A DNA stretch of 64,000 nt from Lacinutrix sp. (GTDB taxonomy: Bacteria; Bacteroidota; Bacteroidia; Flavobacteriales; Flavobacteriaceae), in the NCBI RefSeq assembly GCF_029238095.1, contig NZ_JAQWGS010000008.1:114275-178274 (forward strand), given 5' to 3'. Made by a program: the position numbers and the translations under genes. Numbering within the stretch: the first letter of the stretch is position 1; each line of letters starts with the position of its first letter. Of the stretch, positions 28,043-35,757 are shown one piece after another. The notes under the pieces are model-generated. The model saw only the letters and a program-made list of their open reading frames with translations, was not told the DNA's origin and did no database searches.

Positions 28043-28060
28043 TTTTAATAGTAAATTGAA

Positions 28061-28080
28061 ATTTTCGCCTTCGCGGAAAT
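28061..28080 (+). repeat. Palindromic hairpin 18 nt upstream of gpsA
   Basis: ATTTTCGCCTTCGCGGAAAT forms an 8-bp stem (one G-U) with a CTTC loop. The 18-nt linker TAAAAGAAAATATTTTCA then leads to the ATG. The same hairpin core and almost the same linker occur before the gene at 29111-29506. Confidence 0.7.
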
Positions 28081-28098
28081 TAAAAGAAAATATTTTCA

Positions 28099-29100
28099 AT
28101 GAGTAAAGAATTAAAATACGCTGTTTTTGGATCTGGAAGTTGGGCAACTGCAATAGTTAAAATGTTATGTGAAAACAACGAAAAAGTTGGCTGGTATATG
28201 CGAAGTGTGTACACAAAAGAACATTTACTAAAAGAGCAACACAACCCAACGTATTTAAGTTCTGTAGAATTTCATTTAGAGCAATTAAAGTTGAGTAATG
28301 ATATTAACGAAATGGTTGCTTACGCAGATATTTTAATATTTGTAATACCATCTGCATTTATAAATGGAGAGCTTAAAAAACTACATTTAGAACTTAAAGA
28401 TAAAATTGTAGTAAGTGCTGTAAAAGGAATTGTTCCTGAAACTGGTTTACTTTTAGGCGAACATTTTCATGAGAACTTTAATGTGCCTTTCGAGAATATT
28501 GGAGTTATTGCAGGACCATGCCATGCTGAAGAAGTTGCATTAGAGAGACTCTCTTATTTAACTATTTCTTGTGCAGACGCTGTAAAAGCACAAGCCATTG
28601 CAGATGCTTTGTCTTGCGAGTATATTAAAACTAAAATTAGTGACGATATTATAGGCACAGAATATGCAGTAATGCTAAAAAACATCTATGCAATTGCTGC
28701 AGGAATTGCTCATGGTTTAGGCTATGGTGATAATTTCCAGAGTGTATTGATGAGTAATGCTATTCGTGAAATGAAACGTTTTATTAAGAAAATGCATAAA
28801 ATGAAACGTAACATAAACAACTCTGCTTATTTAGGAGATTTATTGGTTACTGGTTACTCTGTGTTTTCAAGAAATAGAATGTTTGGAAACATGATAGGTA
28901 AAGGTTACACCGTAAAATCTGCACAAATGGAAATGAGTATGGTTGCCGAAGGTTATTATGCAACAAAAAGTGCTTTTGAACTTAATAAAAAGAATATTAA
29001 GAAAACAAAACTGCCTATAATAAATGCTGTTTATGATGTTTTATATGAAGGAAAAGACGCTAAAAAAGTGTTTCAGAAATTAACAGAAAAGTTAGATTAA
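28099..29100 (+). CDS. gpsA: NAD(P)H-dependent glycerol-3-phosphate dehydrogenase
   Basis: This 333-residue Rossmann protein starts with KYAVFGSGSWATAIVKML, the GpsA nucleotide loop. It has VIPSAFI, VSAVKGIVPETG and GVIAGPCHAEEV in the expected order, the catalytic Lys in VMLKNIYAIAAGIAHGLGYG, and LGDLLVTGYSVFSRNRMFG. It makes sn-glycerol-3-phosphate for phospholipids in the cytoplasm. Confidence 0.97.
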   Translation: MSKELKYAVFGSGSWATAIVKMLCENNEKVGWYMRSVYTKEHLLKEQHNPTYLSSVEFHLEQLKLSNDINEMVAYADILIFVIPSAFINGELKKLHLELKDKIVVSAVKGIVPETGLLLGEHFHENFNVPFENIGVIAGPCHAEEVALERLSYLTISCADAVKAQAIADALSCEYIKTKISDDIIGTEYAVMLKNIYAIAAGIAHGLGYGDNFQSVLMSNAIREMKRFIKKMHKMKRNINNSAYLGDLLVTGYSVFSRNRMFGNMIGKGYTVKSAQMEMSMVAEGYYATKSAFELNKKNIKKTKLPIINAVYDVLYEGKDAKKVFQKLTEKLD

Positions 29101-29110
29101 AAACTCTTTC

Positions 29111-29506
29111 TTATTTTACTAAAACACCACGAGACTGCATTAATGGTATAGGCTGTAAGGCTTGAAGATTAATTGTGTGTTTTCTAAAAGTATAAGTTTT
29201 ATCAAACATCTTATTGTCTTCAAAAAAAGTAACCTTAAACTGGTTATTAAGTGCAAATAAATTGTCTTGCATTAATTCTATTTTAGCATAACTTTTCTTA
29301 GGTAGTAAATCTAGTTTTTTTCTAAAAATAGAAGTCATTTTGTTTTCATTATATCCACTAGTTACAATTAAAACCATCTCTAAATCTACATCTTTATCAT
29401 TTATAATATAAGCGTTCCAGTCTTGGGTTTTATAAATGTCGTTATACTCGTTAACTACAGCAATATAAACACCTTCAACTTTAGGTATGTGGATGTCTTT
29501 TTTCAT
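29111..29506 (-). CDS. Conserved hypothetical protein (131 aa)
   Basis: I do not recognise a functional family. It has no signal peptide or membrane segment and looks like a compact beta-rich cytoplasmic protein (VEGVYIAVVNEYND near the start, LQALQPIPLMQSRGVLVK at the end). It sits downstream of pheS on the same strand, 92 nt from the pheS stop, and is convergent with gpsA. Its start is supported by a hairpin and linker that are nearly identical to those before gpsA. Confidence 0.75.
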   Translation of the reverse strand: MKKDIHIPKVEGVYIAVVNEYNDIYKTQDWNAYIINDKDVDLEMVLIVTSGYNENKMTSIFRKKLDLLPKKSYAKIELMQDNLFALNNQFKVTFFEDNKMFDKTYTFRKHTINLQALQPIPLMQSRGVLVK

Positions 29507-29523
29507 TGAAAAGATTGTCTTTT

Positions 29524-29545
29524 AATTTTCGCGAAGGCGAAATTT
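29524..29545 (-). repeat. Palindromic hairpin 18 nt upstream of the 29506 gene
   Basis: On the minus strand the stem arms are ATTTCGC and GCGAAAAT around CTTC. The linker to the ATG, TAAAAGACAATCTTTTCA, differs at two of 18 positions from the gpsA linker. Confidence 0.65.
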
Positions 29546-29598
29546 TAATAATTAATATAAAAAGTAGATTCCGTATTTAATGCGAAATGACAAAACAA

Positions 29599-30618
29599 TT
29601 AAAGAGCGCTCTTAAACTGCTCTAGGAACCGAACATCATTTTCACTTAACAAACGAATGTCTCCAATTTGGTGTAATAACATCGCTATACGATCTATGCC
29701 TACACCAAAAGCAAAACCAGAATATTCGTTAGCATCAATACCACAATTAGTTAAAACATTTGGGTCTACCATACCACAACCACCAATTTCTAGCCAGCCT
29801 GTTCCTTTGGTGATTTTGTAATCGGTTTCGGTTTTTAAGCCCCAAAACACATCAATTTCTGCACTTGGTTCTGTAAATGGAAAATAAGAAGGACGTAACC
29901 TTATTTTAGATTTCCCAAACAACTCTGTAGTAAAGTATTGTAAGGTTTGTTTTAAATCGGCAAAACTGACATCTTTATCTATATATAAACCTTCTAATTG
30001 ATGGAAAAAACAATGTGACCTTGCCGAAATCGCTTCGTTTCTATATACTCGACCTGGTGAAATAGTACGAATTGGTGGCTGATTATTTTCCATATAACGT
30101 ACTTGAACAGAACTTGTGTGCGTACGCAATAATATATCTGGATTGGTTTGAATAAAAAACGTATCCTGCATGTCTCTTGCTGGATGGTATTCTGGCAAAT
30201 TTAATGCTGTAAAGTTATGCCAATCGTCTTCAATTTCTGGGCCTTCACTTACGTTAAAACCAATACGCGAAAAGATATCTATAATTTCGTTTTTTACAAT
30301 AGAAATAGGATGTCTTGCTCCAAGTGAAATAGGTTCTGCAGGACGAGATAAATCGTTAACTGTTTTTGCCTCTTCGTTTGTATTTTCTAACTCTTCTTTT
30401 AAAGTATTTACTTTATCTTGAGCTGTGTTTTTAAGTTGGTTTATAACTTGACCAAACTCTTTTTTATGCTCGTTAGCAACATTTTTAAACTCAGAAAAAT
30501 AGTCGTTAAGCAACCCTTTTTTTCCTAAATATTTTATTCTAAAGGCTTCTACCTCTTCTTTAGATTGTGCTTTAAAGCTTTCTGCTTCTGCAATAAGTTC
30601 TTTTATCTTATCTATCAT
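29599..30618 (-). CDS. pheS: Phenylalanyl-tRNA synthetase alpha subunit
   Basis: I place the start at the ATG at 30618 (MIDKIKELIAEAESFKAQSK), the usual PheS N-terminus. The longer start at 30642 adds eight residues without homology that I can recall. The 339-residue protein has the N-terminal coiled coil and class II motifs: GPEIEDDWHNFTALNLPEYH (motif 1 region), FFHQLEGLYIDKDVSF (motif 2) and GFAFGVGIDRIAMLLHQIGD (motif 3). It joins PheT to charge tRNA-Phe; pheT is not in the window. A 118-residue conserved gene lies 36 nt upstream. Confidence 0.97.
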   Translation of the reverse strand: MIDKIKELIAEAESFKAQSKEEVEAFRIKYLGKKGLLNDYFSEFKNVANEHKKEFGQVINQLKNTAQDKVNTLKEELENTNEEAKTVNDLSRPAEPISLGARHPISIVKNEIIDIFSRIGFNVSEGPEIEDDWHNFTALNLPEYHPARDMQDTFFIQTNPDILLRTHTSSVQVRYMENNQPPIRTISPGRVYRNEAISARSHCFFHQLEGLYIDKDVSFADLKQTLQYFTTELFGKSKIRLRPSYFPFTEPSAEIDVFWGLKTETDYKITKGTGWLEIGGCGMVDPNVLTNCGIDANEYSGFAFGVGIDRIAMLLHQIGDIRLLSENDVRFLEQFKSAL

Positions 30619-30654
30619 AGCGTCATTATAAAATGATGGCAAATTTAGTAATTT

Positions 30655-31011
30655 CTAGTTTATATACTCGGTTTCAAGAAAGTAATTTACAATAGCTTCT
30701 TTCATTAAAACACTTTGCTCTCCTGCTTTAAGTGTTGGTAATTGTTCTTTAATAATGTAATGAGGCCAGCCTTCTTCATCTACAAAATCGAACTCGTAAT
30801 ATCCATAAGGCACCAATAATTTACAGATTGCAATATGCATTAAATCTAGTTTGTCGTCTTTTTTAAACTTACGCTCTAATTGCCCTAATTCTTGTATACC
30901 AATAAGGTAAATAATTGCATCTAAATCTAGTACATCTCCTTCGGCAAACTGCTTAGACAACTTGTCTACTATTAGATTCCAGCGTTCTTTTAATTCTTCG
31001 TCTCTTGCCAT
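30655..31011 (-). CDS. Conserved hypothetical protein (118 aa), upstream of pheS
   Basis: This small, charged, cytoplasmic protein begins MARDEELKERWNLIVDKLSK, with no signal or membrane segment and no catalytic motif I know. It is 36 nt upstream of pheS on the same strand and has an exact -7 box, so it probably leads the pheS transcript. Confidence 0.8.
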   Translation of the reverse strand: MARDEELKERWNLIVDKLSKQFAEGDVLDLDAIIYLIGIQELGQLERKFKKDDKLDLMHIAICKLLVPYGYYEFDFVDEEGWPHYIIKEQLPTLKAGEQSVLMKEAIVNYFLETEYIN

Positions 31012-31027
31012 AATAATTTTAAAGTCG

Positions 31028-31035
31028 CAAAGTTA
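31028..31035 (-). promoter_or_regulatory. Bacteroidetes-type -7 box for the 31011-pheS transcript
   Basis: The minus strand reads TAACTTTG, an exact TAnnTTTG match 16 nt upstream of the ATG at 31011. It lies only 3 nt from the divergent cvpA -7 box, so the two promoters interleave. Confidence 0.45.
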
Positions 31036-31038
31036 ATT

Positions 31039-31046
31039 TATATTTG
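31039..31046 (+). promoter_or_regulatory. Bacteroidetes-type -7 box for the CvpA gene
   Basis: TATATTTG is an exact match 16 nt upstream of the ATG at 31063. A T-rich stretch lies 18-20 nt upstream in place of the -33 element. Confidence 0.45.
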
Positions 31047-31062
31047 CCTAAAATCTAATATT

Positions 31063-31602
31063 ATGGCTGTTATTGATATTGTTTTAGGCGCTTTATTACT
31101 TTTTGGACTAGTACGTGGTTTTATGAAAGGCCTTTTTGTTGAGGTTGCCTCTCTTGTCGCTATGATTGCTGGCGTGTATGGAGCTATTCACTTTAGCTAT
31201 TTTGTAGCAGAATTTTTACAAAGTAGAACAGAGTGGAACGAGAAAACCATTAATATAACTGCATTCGCTATAACTTTTGTTCTTATTATAATTATTATTG
31301 CTTTAGCCGGAAAAGCTCTAACTAAACTTGCAGATTTTGCTTCATTAGGTATTTTAAACAAACTATTAGGCGCAGTTTTTGGCGCATTAAAAGTTGGATT
31401 AATCTTGAGTGTTTTATTGATTGTTTTTGATAAAATGAATAACACCATCTCTTTTGTTGATGAAGAACATGTAAAAGACTCAATCCTTTACAAACCTGTA
31501 AAATCTTTGGCTCCAATGGTGTTTCCTGATATTATAAAAGCTGCTGTAGAAGACAATCAAATTATAGATCCTGCAGAACCAACTGACGAATCTGAAGCTT
31601 AG
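31063..31602 (+). CDS. CvpA family inner membrane protein
   Basis: This 179-residue protein has four hydrophobic segments and the family pattern VLGALLLFGLVRGFMKGLFV at the N-terminus, then LNKLLGAVFGALKVGLILSV. The acidic C-terminus is soluble. In E. coli CvpA is needed for colicin V production and envelope homeostasis; the molecular role is not settled. It is convergent with the SulP transporter gene, with 9 nt between stops. Confidence 0.88.
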   Translation: MAVIDIVLGALLLFGLVRGFMKGLFVEVASLVAMIAGVYGAIHFSYFVAEFLQSRTEWNEKTINITAFAITFVLIIIIIALAGKALTKLADFASLGILNKLLGAVFGALKVGLILSVLLIVFDKMNNTISFVDEEHVKDSILYKPVKSLAPMVFPDIIKAAVEDNQIIDPAEPTDESEA

Positions 31603-31611
31603 TTTTGTCTT

Positions 31612-33474
31612 CTAAAACTCGTCTTCTACATTAGTTTTTACCCAATTCAAGCAAGTTTTAAAGTCTTTAAAGATATGTTCTTTTGGTATTAAATCTGGAA
31701 TAATATCTATACGTTCCATCATATACCTTGGTTGAGTTAGGAGATTAACAAACAAAACATTAATGTTTTGTTTTCTTAAATCTACTAATACATCTTCCAT
31801 TGCGTATAAACCTGATTGATCCATATATTGCATACGTCCAAGCCTAATAATAACTGTTTTTGCTGTACTAGGAATTTGTTGTGCTAATTGTTGAAAATCT
31901 GAAGTAGATCCAAAAAACAGAGGTCCCTTAATATGCTTGATAAATACTTCTTCCTTTAAATTAGAAGGAAAACCAGCTTCGTCTGCCCAAGCTTCTTCTT
32001 TTAAAGGTTTTACATCGGAACGTTTAGCGGTTAAATCACCTATTTTTTTCATAAATAAAAGAGATGCTATAACCAATCCTATACCTACTGCGTAGATCAA
32101 ATCCCATAAACTAGATAAAACCAATACTACAAGCATTATTAAAACTTCAGAACTTAGTTTTATTGGACCAATTTTCATGTCTTTTGGCAATGCAGGAATA
32201 GCTTTTAAACCCTTATAATCCATTACACCAATACCTACTGTAATTAAAATACCTGCTAAAACTGCTGCAGGAATTTTTGAAGCAACAGGTCCTAAACCTA
32301 TTGTTATAATCAGAAGCATAACACCAGCTATCATACCAGATAACTTAGTTTTACCACCTGCATTTATATTTACAACTGTTCTAATAGTCGCTCCTGCACC
32401 TGGAATACCACCAAAGAATGAACCTATACTGTTACCAATACCTTGACCTATTAATTCTTTGTTTGGATTGTGTTTTGTCTTAGTCATATTGTCAGCAACC
32501 ACACTAGTTAATAACGAGTCTATTGCTCCTAATAAAGCCAATGTTAAAGCTGTGAATATATAAGGTGTTATACTACTTAGTTTAAAACCTGTAACAATTT
32601 CAAAATTTGGAGTTGGTAGTCCAAATGGGATTTCTTCTATAGGTCTATAGCCTAATCCAAAACCATAGGCAATACCAGATACTACAACCAATGCAACTAG
32701 TGCGCTAGGAATTTTTGTAGTTATACGCTTAAATCCATACACAATAAAAATAGTAGCTAATGCTAATGCTAATTCTAACCAATTAATATTTTTTAATGCT
32801 CTTGGTAATACTTTTAGTGTTCCTAAGACACCTGATGCTTCTTTTTTAGCTAATGTTTTAGATTCTTTTGCTATATCTTCTTGCGTAATTTGGCTTGCTT
32901 TATCTATAGTAACTTTAAAATCCTCTAAAACAAGAATACCTTCTCCTGCTTCTTCTTTTAATATATTTTCTAATATTATTTCTTCTGCTTCTGGTTTAAA
33001 TTTTTCTACGTAAGCATCATCTTCTTTTGGGTAATAGCCAATTGAAGGTAAAATTTGGGTGACTAAAATAATGACTCCTATTGCTGTCATGAATCCAGAA
33101 ACTACAGGATAGGGTATATATTTAATGTACTTACCAAAGCCTAAAACACCAAGTCCAACTTGGAACAATCCTGCTAATAAAAAAACCGTTAAGATATACG
33201 GTAATGCTTTTTCTAAACTACCATCATTAGCTGCAATAATACCTGCAATTACAACCATACTTACAGCAGTCATTGGTGCAGTTGGTCCAGAGATTTGAGT
33301 TGGTGTACCACCAAAAAGTGCAGCAAAAAAACTGATGAATATTGCACCATATAATCCGGCAGTTGGACCTAATCCAGATGAAACTCCGAATGCTAATGCC
33401 AAAGGTAAAGCAACAATACCTGCTGTAATACCTCCAAATGCATCTCCTTTAAAATGAGCGAAAAAATTCTTCAT
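31612..33474 (-). CDS. SulP family inorganic anion transporter with STAS domain and internal insertion
   Basis: This 620-residue protein has a SulP transport core (GITAGIVALPLALAFGVSSG at residues 15-34, GGTPTQISGPTAPMT near 55) and a C-terminal STAS domain (RLGRMQYMDQSGLYAMEDVL). Between about residues 149 and 212 there is a charged, non-membrane insertion starting at YYPKEDDAYVEKF, placed after a membrane segment and not present in the second SulP protein of this window. SulP proteins carry bicarbonate, sulfate or other anions with Na+ or H+. The gene follows a terminator and may have its own promoter. Confidence 0.9.
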   Translation of the reverse strand: MKNFFAHFKGDAFGGITAGIVALPLALAFGVSSGLGPTAGLYGAIFISFFAALFGGTPTQISGPTAPMTAVSMVVIAGIIAANDGSLEKALPYILTVFLLAGLFQVGLGVLGFGKYIKYIPYPVVSGFMTAIGVIILVTQILPSIGYYPKEDDAYVEKFKPEAEEIILENILKEEAGEGILVLEDFKVTIDKASQITQEDIAKESKTLAKKEASGVLGTLKVLPRALKNINWLELALALATIFIVYGFKRITTKIPSALVALVVVSGIAYGFGLGYRPIEEIPFGLPTPNFEIVTGFKLSSITPYIFTALTLALLGAIDSLLTSVVADNMTKTKHNPNKELIGQGIGNSIGSFFGGIPGAGATIRTVVNINAGGKTKLSGMIAGVMLLIITIGLGPVASKIPAAVLAGILITVGIGVMDYKGLKAIPALPKDMKIGPIKLSSEVLIMLVVLVLSSLWDLIYAVGIGLVIASLLFMKKIGDLTAKRSDVKPLKEEAWADEAGFPSNLKEEVFIKHIKGPLFFGSTSDFQQLAQQIPSTAKTVIIRLGRMQYMDQSGLYAMEDVLVDLRKQNINVLFVNLLTQPRYMMERIDIIPDLIPKEHIFKDFKTCLNWVKTNVEDEF

Positions 33475-33524
33475 AGTTATTTGATAAATCTTTATTAACT
33501 AATGTAACGCTTTTTTTTCATTCA

Positions 33525-33552
33525 AAAAGCCGATATCAAAGTATCGGCTTTT
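33525..33552 (-). terminator. Rho-independent terminator after the DUF2490 gene
   Basis: An 11-bp stem, AAAAGCCGATA / TATCGGCTTTT, has loop TCAAAG and lies 30 nt past the DUF2490 stop. It separates the carbonic anhydrase operon from the second SulP gene. Confidence 0.8.
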
Positions 33553-33582
33553 ATTAACGTGAATTTGTGAACTTAAAATCTT

Positions 33583-34266
33583 TTAAAAATTTACAAATGC
33601 AATTAAGTTTATTTGATCTCGACTTGAGGTTTCGAAAAATTGATTCATATAGCCCAATTCTAGTCTGAGATTTTCAGAGAATTGATACCCTAAACCTCCA
33701 TATAATCTATTACGATCAAAAATCGAAGACTTTGTGTTTAAAAAAATCTCATTATAAGCCGAAAGGTATAGTGGGTTTTTACCATCTTCTTTATTTTGAA
33801 GTGGTAATTTAAAGCCTAAAAAATATCTAAATCTCATTTTAAAATCACTTTCTACAAAGCGTTGTTCAAAACGATAACGATGACTTAAACCAATTTTACC
33901 AACCTTTTGTTTGGTAGTGAATTGCTGAAAAATTCGATGCTCGTTTACGGATACTTTTTCATCTGTTTCACCTACGTAATTCTCTGACAAAATATAACCG
34001 TAACCTAATAATACGTTATTATTATTTTCGGTTAAATTATAACCAAATCCTGTACGTAGAAGTAGTTGCTCTAAATCGCCTACAGCATCATAATTTCTGT
34101 ATTGGACTTCATTATGGATGTTCCAACCGTTATTAAGTTTTTTGCTACCAATGTAAATGAGCCAATTTCCTAAATTACTGTCTTGCGCATTAACACAAAA
34201 AGGCAACACTAACGCTATGGTTAGTGTTGCTATAATGTTTTTCTTTTTCAATTTAAATTTTCCCAT
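33583..34266 (-). CDS. DUF2490 outer membrane beta-barrel protein
   Basis: These 227 residues begin with a signal peptide (KNIIATLTIALVLPFCVNAQ) followed by SNLGNWLIYIGSKKLNNGWN, the usual DUF2490 start. Alternating amphipathic strands then run to a terminal aromatic residue (INLIAFVNF), typical of an outer-membrane barrel. The function is unknown. It lies 12 nt after the carbonic anhydrase gene on the same strand, so it is the last cistron of the SulP-Usp-carbonic anhydrase operon. It could serve as a porin for the transported anion; that is inference. Confidence 0.85.
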   Translation of the reverse strand: MGKFKLKKKNIIATLTIALVLPFCVNAQDSNLGNWLIYIGSKKLNNGWNIHNEVQYRNYDAVGDLEQLLLRTGFGYNLTENNNNVLLGYGYILSENYVGETDEKVSVNEHRIFQQFTTKQKVGKIGLSHRYRFEQRFVESDFKMRFRYFLGFKLPLQNKEDGKNPLYLSAYNEIFLNTKSSIFDRNRLYGGLGYQFSENLRLELGYMNQFFETSSRDQINLIAFVNF

Positions 34267-34278
34267 TAAAGGTTGTTT

Positions 34279-34908
34279 CTAGTTGTAAAAATCTACAGCT
34301 CCTGTCGAAATATCATACATTGCACCTACAATTTTGATTTCGTCATTTTGTTCCATATCGGATAAAATTGGACTTTCGGCATGTATCCTATCAATAGTTA
34401 GTTTTACATTTTTTTTAGATACTTCATCAACAAAATCTAAGTTTTTAGAGTTTCTTAAACTTTCATCTTTTGGTTCTGTTACTGCTTTTACCGCAGGTTT
34501 TATTTTAGATAATAAAGCGGTAAGATTACCCATTTCGGCATGATCGCAAGCGCCTTTTACAGCTCCACAAGAAGTGTGTCCTAGAACGACAATTAACTTT
34601 GTGCCTGCTAATTTGCAAGCAAATTCCATACTTCCTAAAATGTCTTCATTTACAAAATTACCTGCTATACGAACACTAAAAACATCTCCTAATCCTTGGT
34701 CAAAGACCAACTCGGCAGACACGCGAGAGTCTATACAACTTAAAATAGTTGCAAACGGAAATTGCCCATCTCTAGTATCATTTACTTGCTCTAAAAGGTT
34801 ACGGTTTGCTTTTAAATTGTCTTGAAATCTTTGGTTTCCTTCCTTCAAAAAGTTTAACGCCTTTTGAGGTGTCATTGTTGATTGGGTTTCTTTAGTATGT
34901 GCTTTCAT
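34279..34908 (-). CDS. Beta-class carbonic anhydrase
   Basis: This 209-residue protein carries the zinc ligands Cys58 and His111/Cys114 and the Asp60-Arg62 dyad (LSCIDSRVSAELVFD and LGHTSCGAVKGACD). It has no signal peptide, so it should interconvert CO2 and bicarbonate in the cytoplasm. It stands between a Usp gene and a DUF2490 gene, downstream of a SulP transporter. The natural reading is that it processes bicarbonate taken up by the transporter. Confidence 0.95.
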   Translation of the reverse strand: MKAHTKETQSTMTPQKALNFLKEGNQRFQDNLKANRNLLEQVNDTRDGQFPFATILSCIDSRVSAELVFDQGLGDVFSVRIAGNFVNEDILGSMEFACKLAGTKLIVVLGHTSCGAVKGACDHAEMGNLTALLSKIKPAVKAVTEPKDESLRNSKNLDFVDEVSKKNVKLTIDRIHAESPILSDMEQNDEIKIVGAMYDISTGAVDFYN

Positions 34909-34943
34909 CTGTTTTGATTTATACGTTTATAATTCCAATTCTT

Positions 34944-35747
34944 TTATAAAACTGGTTTTTGTTCATTTGTTAATAGTAACGAAACATTAAGATTATTAAT
35001 AATGTTTTTAATATTGGTTTTATTTTGCTTTCTTGTATCTACACACATCAAATTTATATTGTTTTTTGTTGCGTATTTAGACACGTTATTAAGTGCATTA
35101 TTTCCGTTTTCAAAAACATATTCTACAGTTTTTTTGTTAGAAACAGGTACTTCTTTGGAGGTCTTATTTGTGTTTTTTAAAATTTTAAAAGACTTTAAAG
35201 GTTGATTTGATTTATTAATTAAATCTTCAACAAAGTTAATGCTTGATACGTTTTCGGCTTTATTTAAAATACCTAAAGAAAAATCTCGATTTGGCTGTAA
35301 AGGATGTTCTTCTGAAGCTATCATAATAACTCCGTCGTGTTTTTTCATAACCAAATCGGTAATATTATCTCCAGTTATATTAAATGTTTTTGGTTTTCTT
35401 TTACCCAAAACAATAATATCGGGTTTATGTTCATTAATATAAGTTTGAATTTCGTTTTTAACATTCCCAAACGCAAAACTATAATTGATATTTAAATTAT
35501 ACTCTTTTGCTATTGGGTTGATTAAATTCTCAATAGTTTTATTAGTCTCAATATGCACTTCGTTTATAGATCGCATTGCAGATAACTGACTTTCTCTTCC
35601 GACAACTTCTGTTGGTTTTTTAACATGAAATAAGGTGATTTTGCCACCATCTAACATGTTTAGCAAACTAATAGTACTTTTTAACTCTGACTCAGTTGAT
35701 TTTTTTAAATCAGAAAGAAGTACTATTTTATATTTATTATTTTCCAT
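34944..35747 (-). CDS. Universal stress protein, two-domain
   Basis: The 267 residues start NNKYKIVLLSDLKKSTESEL, a Usp-like beta-1, with a second Usp-like half from about residue 145. The first half contains IIVLGKRKPKTFNITGDNIT, where the nucleotide-loop region is only weakly conserved, so ATP binding is uncertain. The gene lies 10 nt after the SulP gene and 35 nt before carbonic anhydrase. A stress or nucleotide-sensing protein placed inside an anion transport operon is the point of interest. Confidence 0.82.
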   Translation of the reverse strand: MENNKYKIVLLSDLKKSTESELKSTISLLNMLDGGKITLFHVKKPTEVVGRESQLSAMRSINEVHIETNKTIENLINPIAKEYNLNINYSFAFGNVKNEIQTYINEHKPDIIVLGKRKPKTFNITGDNITDLVMKKHDGVIMIASEEHPLQPNRDFSLGILNKAENVSSINFVEDLINKSNQPLKSFKILKNTNKTSKEVPVSNKKTVEYVFENGNNALNNVSKYATKNNINLMCVDTRKQNKTNIKNIINNLNVSLLLTNEQKPVL

Positions 35748-35757
35748 AATTTTAGTT

